NCBI RefSeq assembly: GCF_001449115.1
Contig: NZ_LAIJ01000010.1
Span: forward strand, 620,001 to 684,000
Length of the DNA stretch: 64,000 nt
Direction: 5' to 3'
DNA from: Occallatibacter gabretensis
Lineage (GTDB): Bacteria > Acidobacteriota > Terriglobia > Terriglobales > Acidobacteriaceae
The notes under the pieces were generated by a model. It worked only from the letters and a program-made list of their open reading frames with translations. It was not told the DNA's origin and searched no databases. Both the position numbers and the translations under genes were made by a program. Each line of letters starts with the position of its first letter. Position 1 is the first letter of the stretch. Positions 35,337 through 43,489 of this stretch are shown piece by piece.

Positions 35337-35843
35337 CTATTCCAGCTTCAATCGATATTTGTGCTGTCCTGACAGGACAAGTTCCTTGTGCTGGTTGAAG
35401 ACGGTGACGCTCGTTGTGACCGTCCCGTTCGGTGCGTCGATAGAGAGCTCGACAATTTCCAGAGCGGGATAAAGCGTGTCGCCGGAGTGAACCTCCTTCA
35501 GGAATTTGCAAGACAGCTCGGTGAAACCGATGAACACCTCCCCGATGTAATGAGGAAACAGTGTCGCTCCAGGGGCGGTGAATGCGAGCACTTGTAGCCC
35601 GTGCACGACCGGGGCAGAATGGCCATGCCGTGCTGCCCACACTGCGTCATAATGTACCGGATGATTGTCCGCAGAAACGGTTTGAAATGCAGCTGCGTGT
35701 GCATCCGTCAACGTGCGGCTTGGCGCCCGGAAAATGTCTCCTACCCGAAGATCTTCGAATCGTTTCGCAGGCACTATCAGAAACGCTGCAGGATCAAACG
35801 ACGTCGCAGTCTGGGGTGCTCCGTGAAGCTTTTCATCAACCAT
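35337..35843 (-). CDS. MaoC-like hot-dog fold dehydratase/thioesterase
   Basis: A 168-residue MaoC-type protein. The hydratase motif lies in [20 protein letters not shown] (the DxNxxH-type stretch), followed by [20 protein letters not shown]. The domain's extended beta-sheet includes [20 protein letters not shown] and [19 protein letters not shown]. It probably hydrates an enoyl-CoA or similar thioester; without a CoA ligase in sight the substrate is open. GAGGAG lies 6 bases before ATG 35843. Next genes on the strand are alpha/beta hydrolases. Confidence 0.85.
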   Translation of the reverse strand: MVDEKLHGAPQTATSFDPAAFLIVPAKRFEDLRVGDIFRAPSRTLTDAHAAAFQTVSADNHPVHYDAVWAARHGHSAPVVHGLQVLAFTAPGATLFPHYIGEVFIGFTELSCKFLKEVHSGDTLYPALEIVELSIDAPNGTVTTSVTVFNQHKELVLSGQHKYRLKLE

Positions 35844-35912
35844 TGCAAACTCCTCTACTAAGGCTTTGTTAGAAGGCCGACTGTCCGCACCTCACTGTGG
35901 ACGCCTGCATTT

Positions 35913-36611
35913 TCATTTGCTCAATGCGAGTTTTGCCGCCTCATCGATGACTGCTGCGATAGTTTCCGGCATCTCAAGAATCGACATGTGACAAGTAGAG
36001 ATGGTTGTTGTTACTGCGCCCATCTTCTCGGCAGATGCTTGCTCCATGGCGGGCGGAAGCATTTGATCTTTGGCGGAGATCACAGCCCATGTGGGTTTGG
36101 TCTTCCACGCCGCAACTGTCAGCTTTTCGTCGAACATCGGCCCATAGCTCTGGCCTTGCACCGCGAGAAAAAGCTTTCTCTCTGCCAGAGGAAGGCCCTC
36201 TGCGATTCGCTCGAGCATGCCTTCGGCGGTTACCGTTGCGAATTTCTCGCTATCGACCCGAATCTGCTTTTGACCTTCGGTCCGTCCGAACGGACCGCTC
36301 GCATCATTAGCAGATTGCCCGACCTCGGGCGCGTAGGCCGTGACGTAGACAAGCCCCGCAACCTTAAGATCGTCGCCCGCCTGCGTGATCACGGCCCCTC
36401 CCCAGGAGTGGCCAACAAGAAGTACCGGGCCATCTTGCAGAGCGATGATTCTCTTTGTGAAGGCGACTTCATCTGCGAGTGAAATCAGAGGGTTCTGTAC
36501 GGCAACCGCGTTATAACCCAATTGCTGAAGGATGGGGATGACCTTTGACCAACTTGAACCGTCGGCGAACGCTCCGTGAACAAGCACTATGTTTTTGACA
36601 ACTGCGGACAT
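35913..36611 (-). CDS. Cytoplasmic salicylate esterase-like (EstC/HNL-type) alpha/beta hydrolase
   Basis: A 232-residue plant-MES/HNL-like hydrolase. NIVLVHGAFADGSSWSKVIP, then IIALQDGPVLLVGHSWGGAV (nucleophile Ser in GHSWGG), then VYVTAYAPEVGQSAND and the His in ISTCHMSILEMPETIA are its markers. AGGAG precedes the ATG. It is about 70% identical by eye to the next gene (36672-37466) but without a signal peptide. The pair seems to be a recent tandem duplication with split localisation. Confidence 0.86.
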   Translation of the reverse strand: MSAVVKNIVLVHGAFADGSSWSKVIPILQQLGYNAVAVQNPLISLADEVAFTKRIIALQDGPVLLVGHSWGGAVITQAGDDLKVAGLVYVTAYAPEVGQSANDASGPFGRTEGQKQIRVDSEKFATVTAEGMLERIAEGLPLAERKLFLAVQGQSYGPMFDEKLTVAAWKTKPTWAVISAKDQMLPPAMEQASAEKMGAVTTTISTCHMSILEMPETIAAVIDEAAKLALSK

Positions 36612-36671
36612 GATGATCTCCTGCGATAAAGCGTGGTCTCTCTTGTTGATTCAGAAAATGAGCACGTCTGT

Positions 36672-37466
36672 TCACTTGCTCAAAGAACTCTTTGCCGCGT
36701 CGTCAATCACTTCGGCGACTCTCGCGGGTTCCTGGAGCATTGCGAGATGGCATGTCTGCAATGTAACGGCAGTCGCACCAATCTTTTTGGCTTGCGCTTC
36801 TTCCATGGCCGGTGGGAGCATGCGATCGTCCGCCGAAATGACAACCCAGGACGGCTTTGTCTTCCATGCTGCGATAGTAAGCTTCTCACCGAACATTGGG
36901 CCGTAGCTCTGTCCCTGAACAGCAAATACCAGTTTGCGTTCTGCCATGCGCAAGCCTTGCGCGAAGTCGTTGAGAATTCCCTCGGAGGTCATTGAAGCGA
37001 ACTTCTCACTGTCGACGCGAATCTGCTTCTGACCTTCTGTCAACCCATAGGGACCACTGGCGTCGTTCGCAGACTGTCCGACCTCAGGCGCGTAGGCAGC
37101 GACATAAACTAGTCCAGCGACCTTCGGATCATCGCCCGCCTGGGTGATGACAGCCCCACCCCATGAATGACCGACCAGGATGACTGGACCATCTTGCAGA
37201 GCGATGATTCGCTTCGTGGCCGCGACATCATCGGCCAACGACGTCAACGGGTTCTGGACCGCGGTCACGTGGTAGCCATTTGCTTCGAGAAGAGTAATGA
37301 CCTTCGACCAGCTTGTGCCGTCTGCGAATGCGCCGTGGACCAGCACGATATTCGTAACAGATGCTTTGGAAGATTGCTTCTGTGCCATCAGCGGCGCTGC
37401 CGGAAGAATGGCAAAGGCCAGACTGACAAAAACACTCAGCCCCGAATAGAAGTTCTCATGAAACAT
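36672..37466 (-). CDS. Secreted EstC/HNL-type alpha/beta hydrolase
   Basis: Exported paralogue of the gene just downstream (60 bp). The N-terminus is a signal peptide (FVSLAFAILPAAPLMAQ) and the mature protein starts KQSSKASVTNIVLVHGAFAD. It keeps VGHSWGGAVITQAGDD, the lid with GQSANDASGPYGLTEGQ, and the His in LQTCHLAMLQEPARVA. GGAG precedes ATG 37466. The N-terminal extension is the chief difference from its paralogue, suggesting the same ester substrate is attacked on both sides of the membrane. Confidence 0.87.
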   Translation of the reverse strand: MFHENFYSGLSVFVSLAFAILPAAPLMAQKQSSKASVTNIVLVHGAFADGTSWSKVITLLEANGYHVTAVQNPLTSLADDVAATKRIIALQDGPVILVGHSWGGAVITQAGDDPKVAGLVYVAAYAPEVGQSANDASGPYGLTEGQKQIRVDSEKFASMTSEGILNDFAQGLRMAERKLVFAVQGQSYGPMFGEKLTIAAWKTKPSWVVISADDRMLPPAMEEAQAKKIGATAVTLQTCHLAMLQEPARVAEVIDDAAKSSLSK

Positions 37467-37728
37467 AGATTTCTCCGCGATAGTCGATGAGATTTCGACA
37501 CGTTCGATTGCGTGAACAAATCAACTTCTACGAGGGCCGGAAGTTAGACCAAATCTCGCAGGATGAGTGACTCGCTCAGAGGCGTCGATGCCGAGTACGA
37601 CTGATCCACAGTATGGGCGAGAATCTTCCCCATTGAACGCCCCTTAAGAGTGGAGATCGAGAGACCTCATAGGGTAGCGAGATCCAAACAACGGGCACCC
37701 CGACGCTTAATCTTTAATCAATATCGAT

Positions 37729-38640
37729 CTACGGAGCTACTGAGTGAATCTCCGCGATGTATCCGCCGGGGAACTGCACGATTGCTGATATACGGTTCTC
37801 AATAGGTGTAGAGGGGACGAGCAGTTTAGCTCCGAGCGATGTCGCCTTCTTCAAGGTTGAGTCGAGGTCCGCAACTTCGTATCCGGTTGTCTCACTGCCA
37901 TGAGGAAAAGGCAACCGGCGGTCCGTCACGAAGATTGTCATCTTTCCGAAGTTCGACGCGACGCGGAGTCGCCGGAAAGTAATCTCCGGCAAGCCTATTT
38001 CGGCCCCCGGAGCAGCCGTTTCATCGGACACCACTCGTCCACCTGAGAATGCGAGAAAACTGCGCATGAATTTCTCGACATCATCCGGAGAGACATACAC
38101 GCGATTCTCCGGCACAGTGACAAATGGAGCATAGGAAGGCTTAGTGGTGTGCCAATAGATCTGAGTCATAACGCCCCCCGGCCATTGAATCACGGCATCG
38201 AGTCCGATGGGGTCGGGAAAGGGTGTCACAACAACAGCCGCTCCTGTGGCTTTGGCCTTCTCGATTGCTGCATTCATGTCAGTGACCAGATACCCTGTTC
38301 GCTCAGAGCCAAAGGGAGTGGGAATGGGAGTTCTGAACCCGAATGCCGACACGGTTCCTACGGGTGTCTGCAGCAGTTGAGAGCTTGTCAGACTTGGCGT
38401 TGGAGTCACTGTAGTGACTACCTGCTTGGTGCTTGTTCCGCCAAATGTACCGAGGAAGCTGGCGACAAATGCGTCAACCTTGGCTGGCGCCACGTACACG
38501 TGTGTCGTGTCATATTGAGGCGCTACTGCGATGGTGGACGAAGCCGTAACCGTTGCCGCCTGCGTGAACGCGATCGATGGAAGGCTCGTAACGCTTAAAA
38601 CCATTGTGGCTATTGTGAGGATGGATGCGGTACGACGCAT
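37729..38640 (-). CDS. Exported two-module VOC/glyoxalase protein
   Basis: A 303-residue protein with a signal peptide (LTIATMVLSVTSLPSIAFTQ) and two tandem VOC domains: THVYVAPAKVDAFVASFLGT to SYAPFVT, and NRVYVSPDDVEKFMRSFLAF to the C-terminus. Each has a VTD-type strand (YLVTDMNAAIEKAKATGAAV; YEVADLDSTLKKATSLGAKL) and a PFPDPIG or STPIEN loop. GGAGG lies 9 bases before the ATG. Secretion is unusual for VOC enzymes; binding of a toxic small molecule or a periplasmic lyase are possibilities. Confidence 0.8.
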   Translation of the reverse strand: MRRTASILTIATMVLSVTSLPSIAFTQAATVTASSTIAVAPQYDTTHVYVAPAKVDAFVASFLGTFGGTSTKQVVTTVTPTPSLTSSQLLQTPVGTVSAFGFRTPIPTPFGSERTGYLVTDMNAAIEKAKATGAAVVVTPFPDPIGLDAVIQWPGGVMTQIYWHTTKPSYAPFVTVPENRVYVSPDDVEKFMRSFLAFSGGRVVSDETAAPGAEIGLPEITFRRLRVASNFGKMTIFVTDRRLPFPHGSETTGYEVADLDSTLKKATSLGAKLLVPSTPIENRISAIVQFPGGYIAEIHSVAP

Positions 38641-38951
38641 AGCGTATTTCCTCCAGGTTACTCAAGAGAACCGTAATTCAAGATTAACTCTCCAGTCACT
38701 ACCCGATGGGGTGGGCAGAGAACGGCACCATTGGGGATTCCCAAACACACCGCGGCGTGGGATTCTCATTGCTGGCGCTATTTCGTAGGCCAAGCGATGT
38801 TTTAGTCATTGCCGAAATCGGACATTCGAGACCCATCTGCCTTCAAGTATGTCTTTGCTTGCCCTTGCAAGGCGAAGAGATCCGCAATCGCTGTTCGCCG
38901 GTATGGGGATGAGAAATTCAAGGCCTGTGAAGGCCTGAGAGCTGGAGGGCG
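38641..38951. other. Divergent promoter region between the VOC and lipoprotein genes
   Basis: No gene is seen. The only oddity is a short direct repeat AAGGCCTG-TG-AAGGCCTG at about 38919-38936, just before the RBS of the lipoprotein gene. Confidence 0.4.
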
Positions 38952-39500
38952 ATGAGCGCACGATTGACGAGACATGGAGTCGGTGGCCGCGTGGCAAGTC
39001 ATGGAGCACTTATTGGTTTCTTGCTCCTTGGATGTGCAACGATAGACAGCGGGGCGAATCAAGGTGGTTTAAAGCGGAGGAACAGCATGCAGAAAGAACC
39101 AACTCCATTAGTGACGAGTGAGGTTCGATTGGTTGATGCGGCTGGCAAAACGCGGATGCTTCTCTCCATTCAATCAGGTTTGCCGATCATGCAATTGCTG
39201 AACGAAGACGGGACGCCGGGCTTATCTGCATCACTCGATGCCGCTGGGCATGGGTCGCTGAAGCTTCACAACCCGGTGGCGCATGGTCCGGATGCGGCGA
39301 TCGAAATTGATGAAAAGGGAGCTCATGTCAAGTTCGATCGCTCCAGTGGCTCTTCGGCTTATCTGTTCTTAAATAATGCGGGCGAGTCGGGAGTGGTTTT
39401 GATTGATAATCATGGCAAGCGCCGCGTCAACATACTTGTGAAAGAGGATGGAAGCTCAGCTATCGAGCGGTTAGACGATCTGGGGAAGACGCTTCCTTGA
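38952..39500 (+). CDS. Hypothetical lipoprotein (182 aa)
   Basis: The family is not recognised. ATG 38952 follows GGAGG. The signal has a lipobox LLLGC (Cys28) after HGALIGFLLL, so the mature protein should be acylated. The mature part repeats an alternating pattern of short strands with Gly/Asp turns (LLSIQSGLPIMQLLNEDG, then SASLDAAGHGSLKLHN, then AIEIDEKGAHVKFDRSSG, then VVLIDNHGKRRVNILVKEDG), a right-handed beta-helix-like rhythm seen in other acidobacterial surface proteins. It points away from the gene run on the minus strand. Confidence 0.65.
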   Translation: MSARLTRHGVGGRVASHGALIGFLLLGCATIDSGANQGGLKRRNSMQKEPTPLVTSEVRLVDAAGKTRMLLSIQSGLPIMQLLNEDGTPGLSASLDAAGHGSLKLHNPVAHGPDAAIEIDEKGAHVKFDRSSGSSAYLFLNNAGESGVVLIDNHGKRRVNILVKEDGSSAIERLDDLGKTLP

Positions 39501-39513
39501 CATCGAAGAGCAT

Positions 39514-40158
39514 TCAGGAAAGTCCATCCTCAATCAGGCGACGTGCTGACTCAATCTCCTCGCGGAGAATTGTATGGGGACGGCCTTGATAACGGTCCGC
39601 CTTCACGGATGCACCCATTTCTACGAAGACTTCTTGAGTCGCCTGGACGCGCTCCCATGGAACATGCGGATCGGGGTCACCGGAACTGAGTAGGATCGGC
39701 ATGCGGTCGAGATTGCCGGCATGGTGCAGTTCTGAACCCATCGGGCCGATGAGACCACCGGTAAATGCGACCAACGCCGCGTAACGTGCTGGATGCCTGG
39801 CAACAAACTCCGATGCCAGGCAAGCACCTTGTGAAAAGCCCACGATCCCGATCCGTTGAACTCCGATTCCCGCTGACGTTATCTTTGCTATGCATGCGCC
39901 AACTTTGGCTATCGCAGAGCTCAGCCAAGGTTCATTCATTGCGATGGACGCAAGAAATGAATTTGGGTACCAGGTGTGCTGCGCCGCCTGGGGAGCAAGG
40001 TAGGCGGTGGACTCGTTGCCCAACTCTTCGCTCAAGCTGAGAATGTCTTCCGCAGAGCCGCCGCGACCGCGCAGCAGAATTAGCGCAGAGCGTGCTTGTG
40101 AGAGCGCGACTCCGGCTATAAGGATTGGCTCATTACCGTGCGGATCATCTCCCGTCAT
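39514..40158 (-). CDS. Dienelactone hydrolase/phospholipase-carboxylesterase-type alpha/beta hydrolase
   Basis: A 214-residue esterase of the YpfH/carboxylesterase 2 group. Its start ATG 40158 overlaps the previous gene's end by 14 bp. ALILLRGRGGSAEDILSLSE is the oxyanion loop (RGRGG), the nucleophile elbow is IGIVGFSQGACLASEF, and the acid and His are in SSGDPDPHVPW and RPHTILREEIESA. Coupling with a ring-cleaving dioxygenase suggests it hydrolyses the lactone or ester coming from ring cleavage. Confidence 0.85.
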   Translation of the reverse strand: MTGDDPHGNEPILIAGVALSQARSALILLRGRGGSAEDILSLSEELGNESTAYLAPQAAQHTWYPNSFLASIAMNEPWLSSAIAKVGACIAKITSAGIGVQRIGIVGFSQGACLASEFVARHPARYAALVAFTGGLIGPMGSELHHAGNLDRMPILLSSGDPDPHVPWERVQATQEVFVEMGASVKADRYQGRPHTILREEIESARRLIEDGLS

Positions 40159-41125
40159 CGATAGACCTCTGATAGTGGAGCGAGATGGTGGGAAGCACAT
40201 TTTCAATCGCGCCACGCTCAGATTCGAGCCAAGGCGGAAGCTTGAGCGATTCTCCGAGTGATTCAAGCGGTTCATCGAAACTGAAGCCCGGCGGGTCTGT
40301 TGCTATCTCGAAGAGCACACCGCCTGGTTCGCGAAAGTAGATGGAATGAAAGTACGTGCGGTCAAGAACCGGGGTTACGTTCAAGGGAAACCGCCTGAGT
40401 TCTTCCCGCCAGTATCGTTGCGCTGCATCGTCATTGGCCCGGAAGGCGATGTGGTGTACGCTCCCGGAACCCATGCGGCCGTGCATCAGCTGAGTCTGAA
40501 CCAGCACATCGACGTGACGGCCGAAGGCATTTCCATCAGCGCTGAATCGATATCTGTTTCCTTCTTCACCGGCTCTGCGAAATCCCATTCTCTCCAAAAC
40601 TTCGGCTGTCGATTCGAATCCGGCCTGGCATAGGGTGACTCCAAAGAAGCCGCGGATGGCATTCTCAGATTGCACATCGCTATTGCGAGGAGTGCGACTC
40701 GGATTGGCGTCTTCATGTGCGATCAGTTCAATGCGCATGCCATCCGGGTCGGCAAAACCAAGCACCGAGTTCCCAAATCTAGTTGCCAGACGCTGCGCAT
40801 GCACACCGGCAATCAATAGCCGCGACTCCCAGAACGCGAGGGAATCCGTAGGAACGCTGAAGGCCGTCGCCGAAGTCTCGCCCACTCCGAGTGATCCCCG
40901 CGTGGCGTGCGGCCAAGGGAAGAAAGTGAGGATGGTTCCCGGTGAACCGAGATCATCCCCAAAATAAAAATGGTATGTACCCGGATCGTCGAAGTTGACA
41001 GTTCTCTTAACGAAGCGAAGTCCGAGCAGTTTGGTGTAGAAGTCCAGATTTCGTTGCGGATTTGACGCGATTGCGGTCACGTGATGAAGGCCCACAATCG
41101 GCGGGGGATTTGTTGTTTCAGGCAT
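40145..41125 (-). CDS. VOC-type ring-cleaving (extradiol-like) dioxygenase
   Basis: A 326-residue two-domain protein of the MhqO/LinE-like group. ATG 41125 follows GGAGG; the frame to TTG 41137 is unnecessary. The first VOC module starts VGLHHVTAIASNPQRNLDFY and GTYHFYFGDDLGSPGTILTF, and the second has SVHHIAFRANDDAAQRYWRE and IYFREPGGVLFEIATDPPGF, giving the 2-His-1-Glu metal set (HH, H and E). Such enzymes open (chloro)hydroquinones or other hydroxylated rings. It is followed by an esterase gene and preceded by an outer-membrane channel gene (34 bp). Confidence 0.86.
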   Translation of the reverse strand: MPETTNPPPIVGLHHVTAIASNPQRNLDFYTKLLGLRFVKRTVNFDDPGTYHFYFGDDLGSPGTILTFFPWPHATRGSLGVGETSATAFSVPTDSLAFWESRLLIAGVHAQRLATRFGNSVLGFADPDGMRIELIAHEDANPSRTPRNSDVQSENAIRGFFGVTLCQAGFESTAEVLERMGFRRAGEEGNRYRFSADGNAFGRHVDVLVQTQLMHGRMGSGSVHHIAFRANDDAAQRYWREELRRFPLNVTPVLDRTYFHSIYFREPGGVLFEIATDPPGFSFDEPLESLGESLKLPPWLESERGAIENVLPTISLHYQRSIDDGR

Positions 41126-41159
41126 CGCTTCCTCCAAGCCTTGGTTGTTCCATGTGCGG

Positions 41160-42581
41160 TTAAAACTTGTAGCCGGCCCACAACGCCCAGTAATTGAGAT
41201 TACGGCTCGGCTGTGTTTGTTTCAAGAACCCGCCTGGGTAGAAAACTCCGTAGTCAGCTTGAAACCATATATGACGGTCAGCTTGCCATCGGACCTCAGT
41301 GCCCGGCCTATCTCCGACATAGCGGGCTCTGCTATTGCCTGCCGCACGGATTAGCGTTCCAGGCACCGAATAAACTCCGTCAAGAACATTTTCCCGCCAC
41401 TGGAAGAGCCAGTCCGTGGAAACGGTCACGGATCGTGGTAATTGCGTCTGGACACGCGGATGAATGTCAACGAAGTTCAAAGGCCCTGGTCCCGTTGTTG
41501 CCAGAACGCCGAAGTAGTTGCCCATGGGAAAAAGTGGGTTGAATGTGCCTAACGAATTTGTCTGGGGATTATCCCCGCTTGAGATATCGGCTTTCGCACT
41601 GAACCGCGGCTTAAGACGCATGTTAGGGAGGCTATAGCCTGTGTCGCTGGCCACGGTCCATGCTTTGATGTTCGCAGAACCGAAGGTGCCAAACTGCCAC
41701 AAGGCTTCGTCGTCAAAGTCCCATCCGGCTTTTTCCGCGGACTGGGCGCGGTAGATCCTAGATCCGATCGTATGGCGAAGTTCGCGCGCTGTACCTCTCT
41801 CGAATGTCGCTCGTTTTCGATCGAGGCCAAGATAATACGCGTCCATCGAAATCGATTTCGTCAGCGCTCTTGTCGAGTAGACGCCCCAGAACCCAACCGC
41901 GTGGTTGGGGGCGTTGTCGAAGAAACCAGGGTTGTCGAGGTCGGGCCGCATGGCGAACCCATCAATCTTCCACGCATTGAGGTTCGACTTAATCTTGAAG
42001 CCGTCGAAACTGAGGCGGACGTTCGGGCCCTCTCGAACATCGATCAATCGACCCGAGCCATACTCCATCTCCTGTCTGCCGGTCCGGAGCTTAACCCAGT
42101 TGGTGCTCCCAGCGGTGCCTACTTCGAGGAAGCCAGCTTGAAAATCGAGCTTCTTTTCATCAATGGGCCGCGGACCACCGTCGCGGAACGAATTCAAGCC
42201 GCTCTTCAGCTCGACGAAGGAGCTTATGTGCTCCCCATAATGAAAGTCGAAGGAGAGCATGTATCTTTCGTTCAGATATCCATTGGTGTACGGTTCCTGG
42301 CCCCAATTATCATTCCCAATCTGCTCCCATACCTCGCGGGCTTCGCCGGCAATCGTGAGATACGAAGAGGCTGCATTGCGATGGAATGGGATGTACTTGA
42401 TCTGATCCCAGCGGTCTTGCTTCAGTTCAGGATTACGAAGAAAAGTCCAGTCCTCGTCTTCGCGGAGTAGTTGGTATTTGCGGCTGACTTCTGGGACCTG
42501 GTCGGTGCTGACGGATTGAGCGAGAATCCGTGAAGAATCGAGGAGAGCAAAACCTACCAACAAGCAAGCTATTCTTCCCAT
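41160..42581 (-). CDS. Outer-membrane alginate-export-type beta-barrel channel
   Basis: A 473-residue barrel starting at ATG 42581, whose signal peptide is MGRIACLLVGFALLDSSRI, cleavage near LAQS; the frame upstream overlaps the aquaporin gene. It has the Alginate_exp features LSFDFHYGEHISSFVELKSG, VKLRTGRQEMEYGSGRLIDV, and the final strand NLNYWALWAGYKF with a terminal Phe, as Omp85 substrates need. The family often serves as a porin for aromatic or uronate substrates, fitting an uptake role in front of the dioxygenase. No SD sequence is obvious. Confidence 0.85.
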   Translation of the reverse strand: MGRIACLLVGFALLDSSRILAQSVSTDQVPEVSRKYQLLREDEDWTFLRNPELKQDRWDQIKYIPFHRNAASSYLTIAGEAREVWEQIGNDNWGQEPYTNGYLNERYMLSFDFHYGEHISSFVELKSGLNSFRDGGPRPIDEKKLDFQAGFLEVGTAGSTNWVKLRTGRQEMEYGSGRLIDVREGPNVRLSFDGFKIKSNLNAWKIDGFAMRPDLDNPGFFDNAPNHAVGFWGVYSTRALTKSISMDAYYLGLDRKRATFERGTARELRHTIGSRIYRAQSAEKAGWDFDDEALWQFGTFGSANIKAWTVASDTGYSLPNMRLKPRFSAKADISSGDNPQTNSLGTFNPLFPMGNYFGVLATTGPGPLNFVDIHPRVQTQLPRSVTVSTDWLFQWRENVLDGVYSVPGTLIRAAGNSRARYVGDRPGTEVRWQADRHIWFQADYGVFYPGGFLKQTQPSRNLNYWALWAGYKF

Positions 42582-42663
42582 GTGTATGATGTCTGCGCCC
42601 CTTCTTGAGTTTCCGTTCGATATACCGAGAAATTCTATCCTCACGGCGCTCTCCAATATCCAG

Positions 42664-43455
42664 TCAGCCGATCGTTCCACACAACCGATGGGTGAGTACC
42701 TGGCGACGTTTCTGAATCCATAGCCGCAACCATGCCGCAAACGCCGCTCCCACCATGGGTGCCAGCAAATAGACCCAAAGGAAGTGTGTTTGTCCCGAGG
42801 CGATTGCCGGTCCGAATTGACGAGCGGGATTGAGACTGCCGCCGCTGGCTGTTCCAAGAACTGCAATTCCTGTTCCGACTAGCGCGCCGATAATCCAAGG
42901 AACGAATTTCGCAAGCCGATGAACGGAGAGGCAGATTCCAACCAAAAAGACGATCACTGCCATGCCGGCAGATTCGGTTACAAAGACCTGTATGGCCGAC
43001 CATCCTGTTGCCGGTTGAAGTACGGCAAACGCCACAGGCGGATTGGAAACAATCGATCCCCATACTCCTCGCGCAGCGATTACGCCGAGTACAGAGCCGA
43101 GCAACTGGGCGACGGAGTAGGGAATGACGGCTCTTCCCGGAAACACCCCGAACCTCCACATCGCGAAAGAAATGGCAGGATTGGTATGCGCGCCGGAAAT
43201 CCTGCCTGGAGGGCTGAGAATGAGTCCTGCAAGAAGCAATGCGACCGCGGTGCCGACGATCCACAGCTCAGCATGAATATCCGGGATGGCGTGAGAGACG
43301 AGCGATGGTCCTATCACCCACCTCACAATGGTCGTCACTCCAAAGAGCAAAACGAAAGTGAGGATCAACTCATACGTACTGTCGCGGGTCAACCGGATTA
43401 ACGTCTGACGATCGATTCCCTTCGGCAATGCTTGAGACCGATCCAATGTTCCCAT
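42664..43455 (-). CDS. Aquaporin/MIP-family channel
   Basis: A 263-residue inner-membrane channel. ATG 43455 is chosen because the frame above it overlaps the amidohydrolase gene. Both NPA boxes are intact: SGAHTNPAISFA and GGSLNPARQFGP. Transmembrane helices appear as YELILTFVLLFGVTTIVRWV, LWIVGTAVALLLAGLIL, VIPYSVAQLLGSVLGVIAAR, FVTESAGMAVIVFLVGICLS and WIIGALVGTGIAVLGTA. It could carry glycerol, water or a small neutral metabolite; in this operon a neutral substrate of the amidohydrolase is conceivable. Confidence 0.88.
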   Translation of the reverse strand: MGTLDRSQALPKGIDRQTLIRLTRDSTYELILTFVLLFGVTTIVRWVIGPSLVSHAIPDIHAELWIVGTAVALLLAGLILSPPGRISGAHTNPAISFAMWRFGVFPGRAVIPYSVAQLLGSVLGVIAARGVWGSIVSNPPVAFAVLQPATGWSAIQVFVTESAGMAVIVFLVGICLSVHRLAKFVPWIIGALVGTGIAVLGTASGGSLNPARQFGPAIASGQTHFLWVYLLAPMVGAAFAAWLRLWIQKRRQVLTHRLCGTIG

Positions 43456-43489
43456 CCTGTTGACCCTAGTTAGACCGTTCGACTTGATG

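Noticed and set aside
35263-35640. N-terminal extension of the 34282-35262 hydrolase
   Set aside because: The extension is antisense-like low-order sequence running through the MaoC gene; ATG 35262 has an RBS and starts a Tat signal.
42641-43264. Arg/Ser-rich 207-residue frame over the aquaporin gene
   Set aside because: Composition typical of an out-of-frame shadow; the aquaporin frame has both NPA motifs and clear membrane helices.
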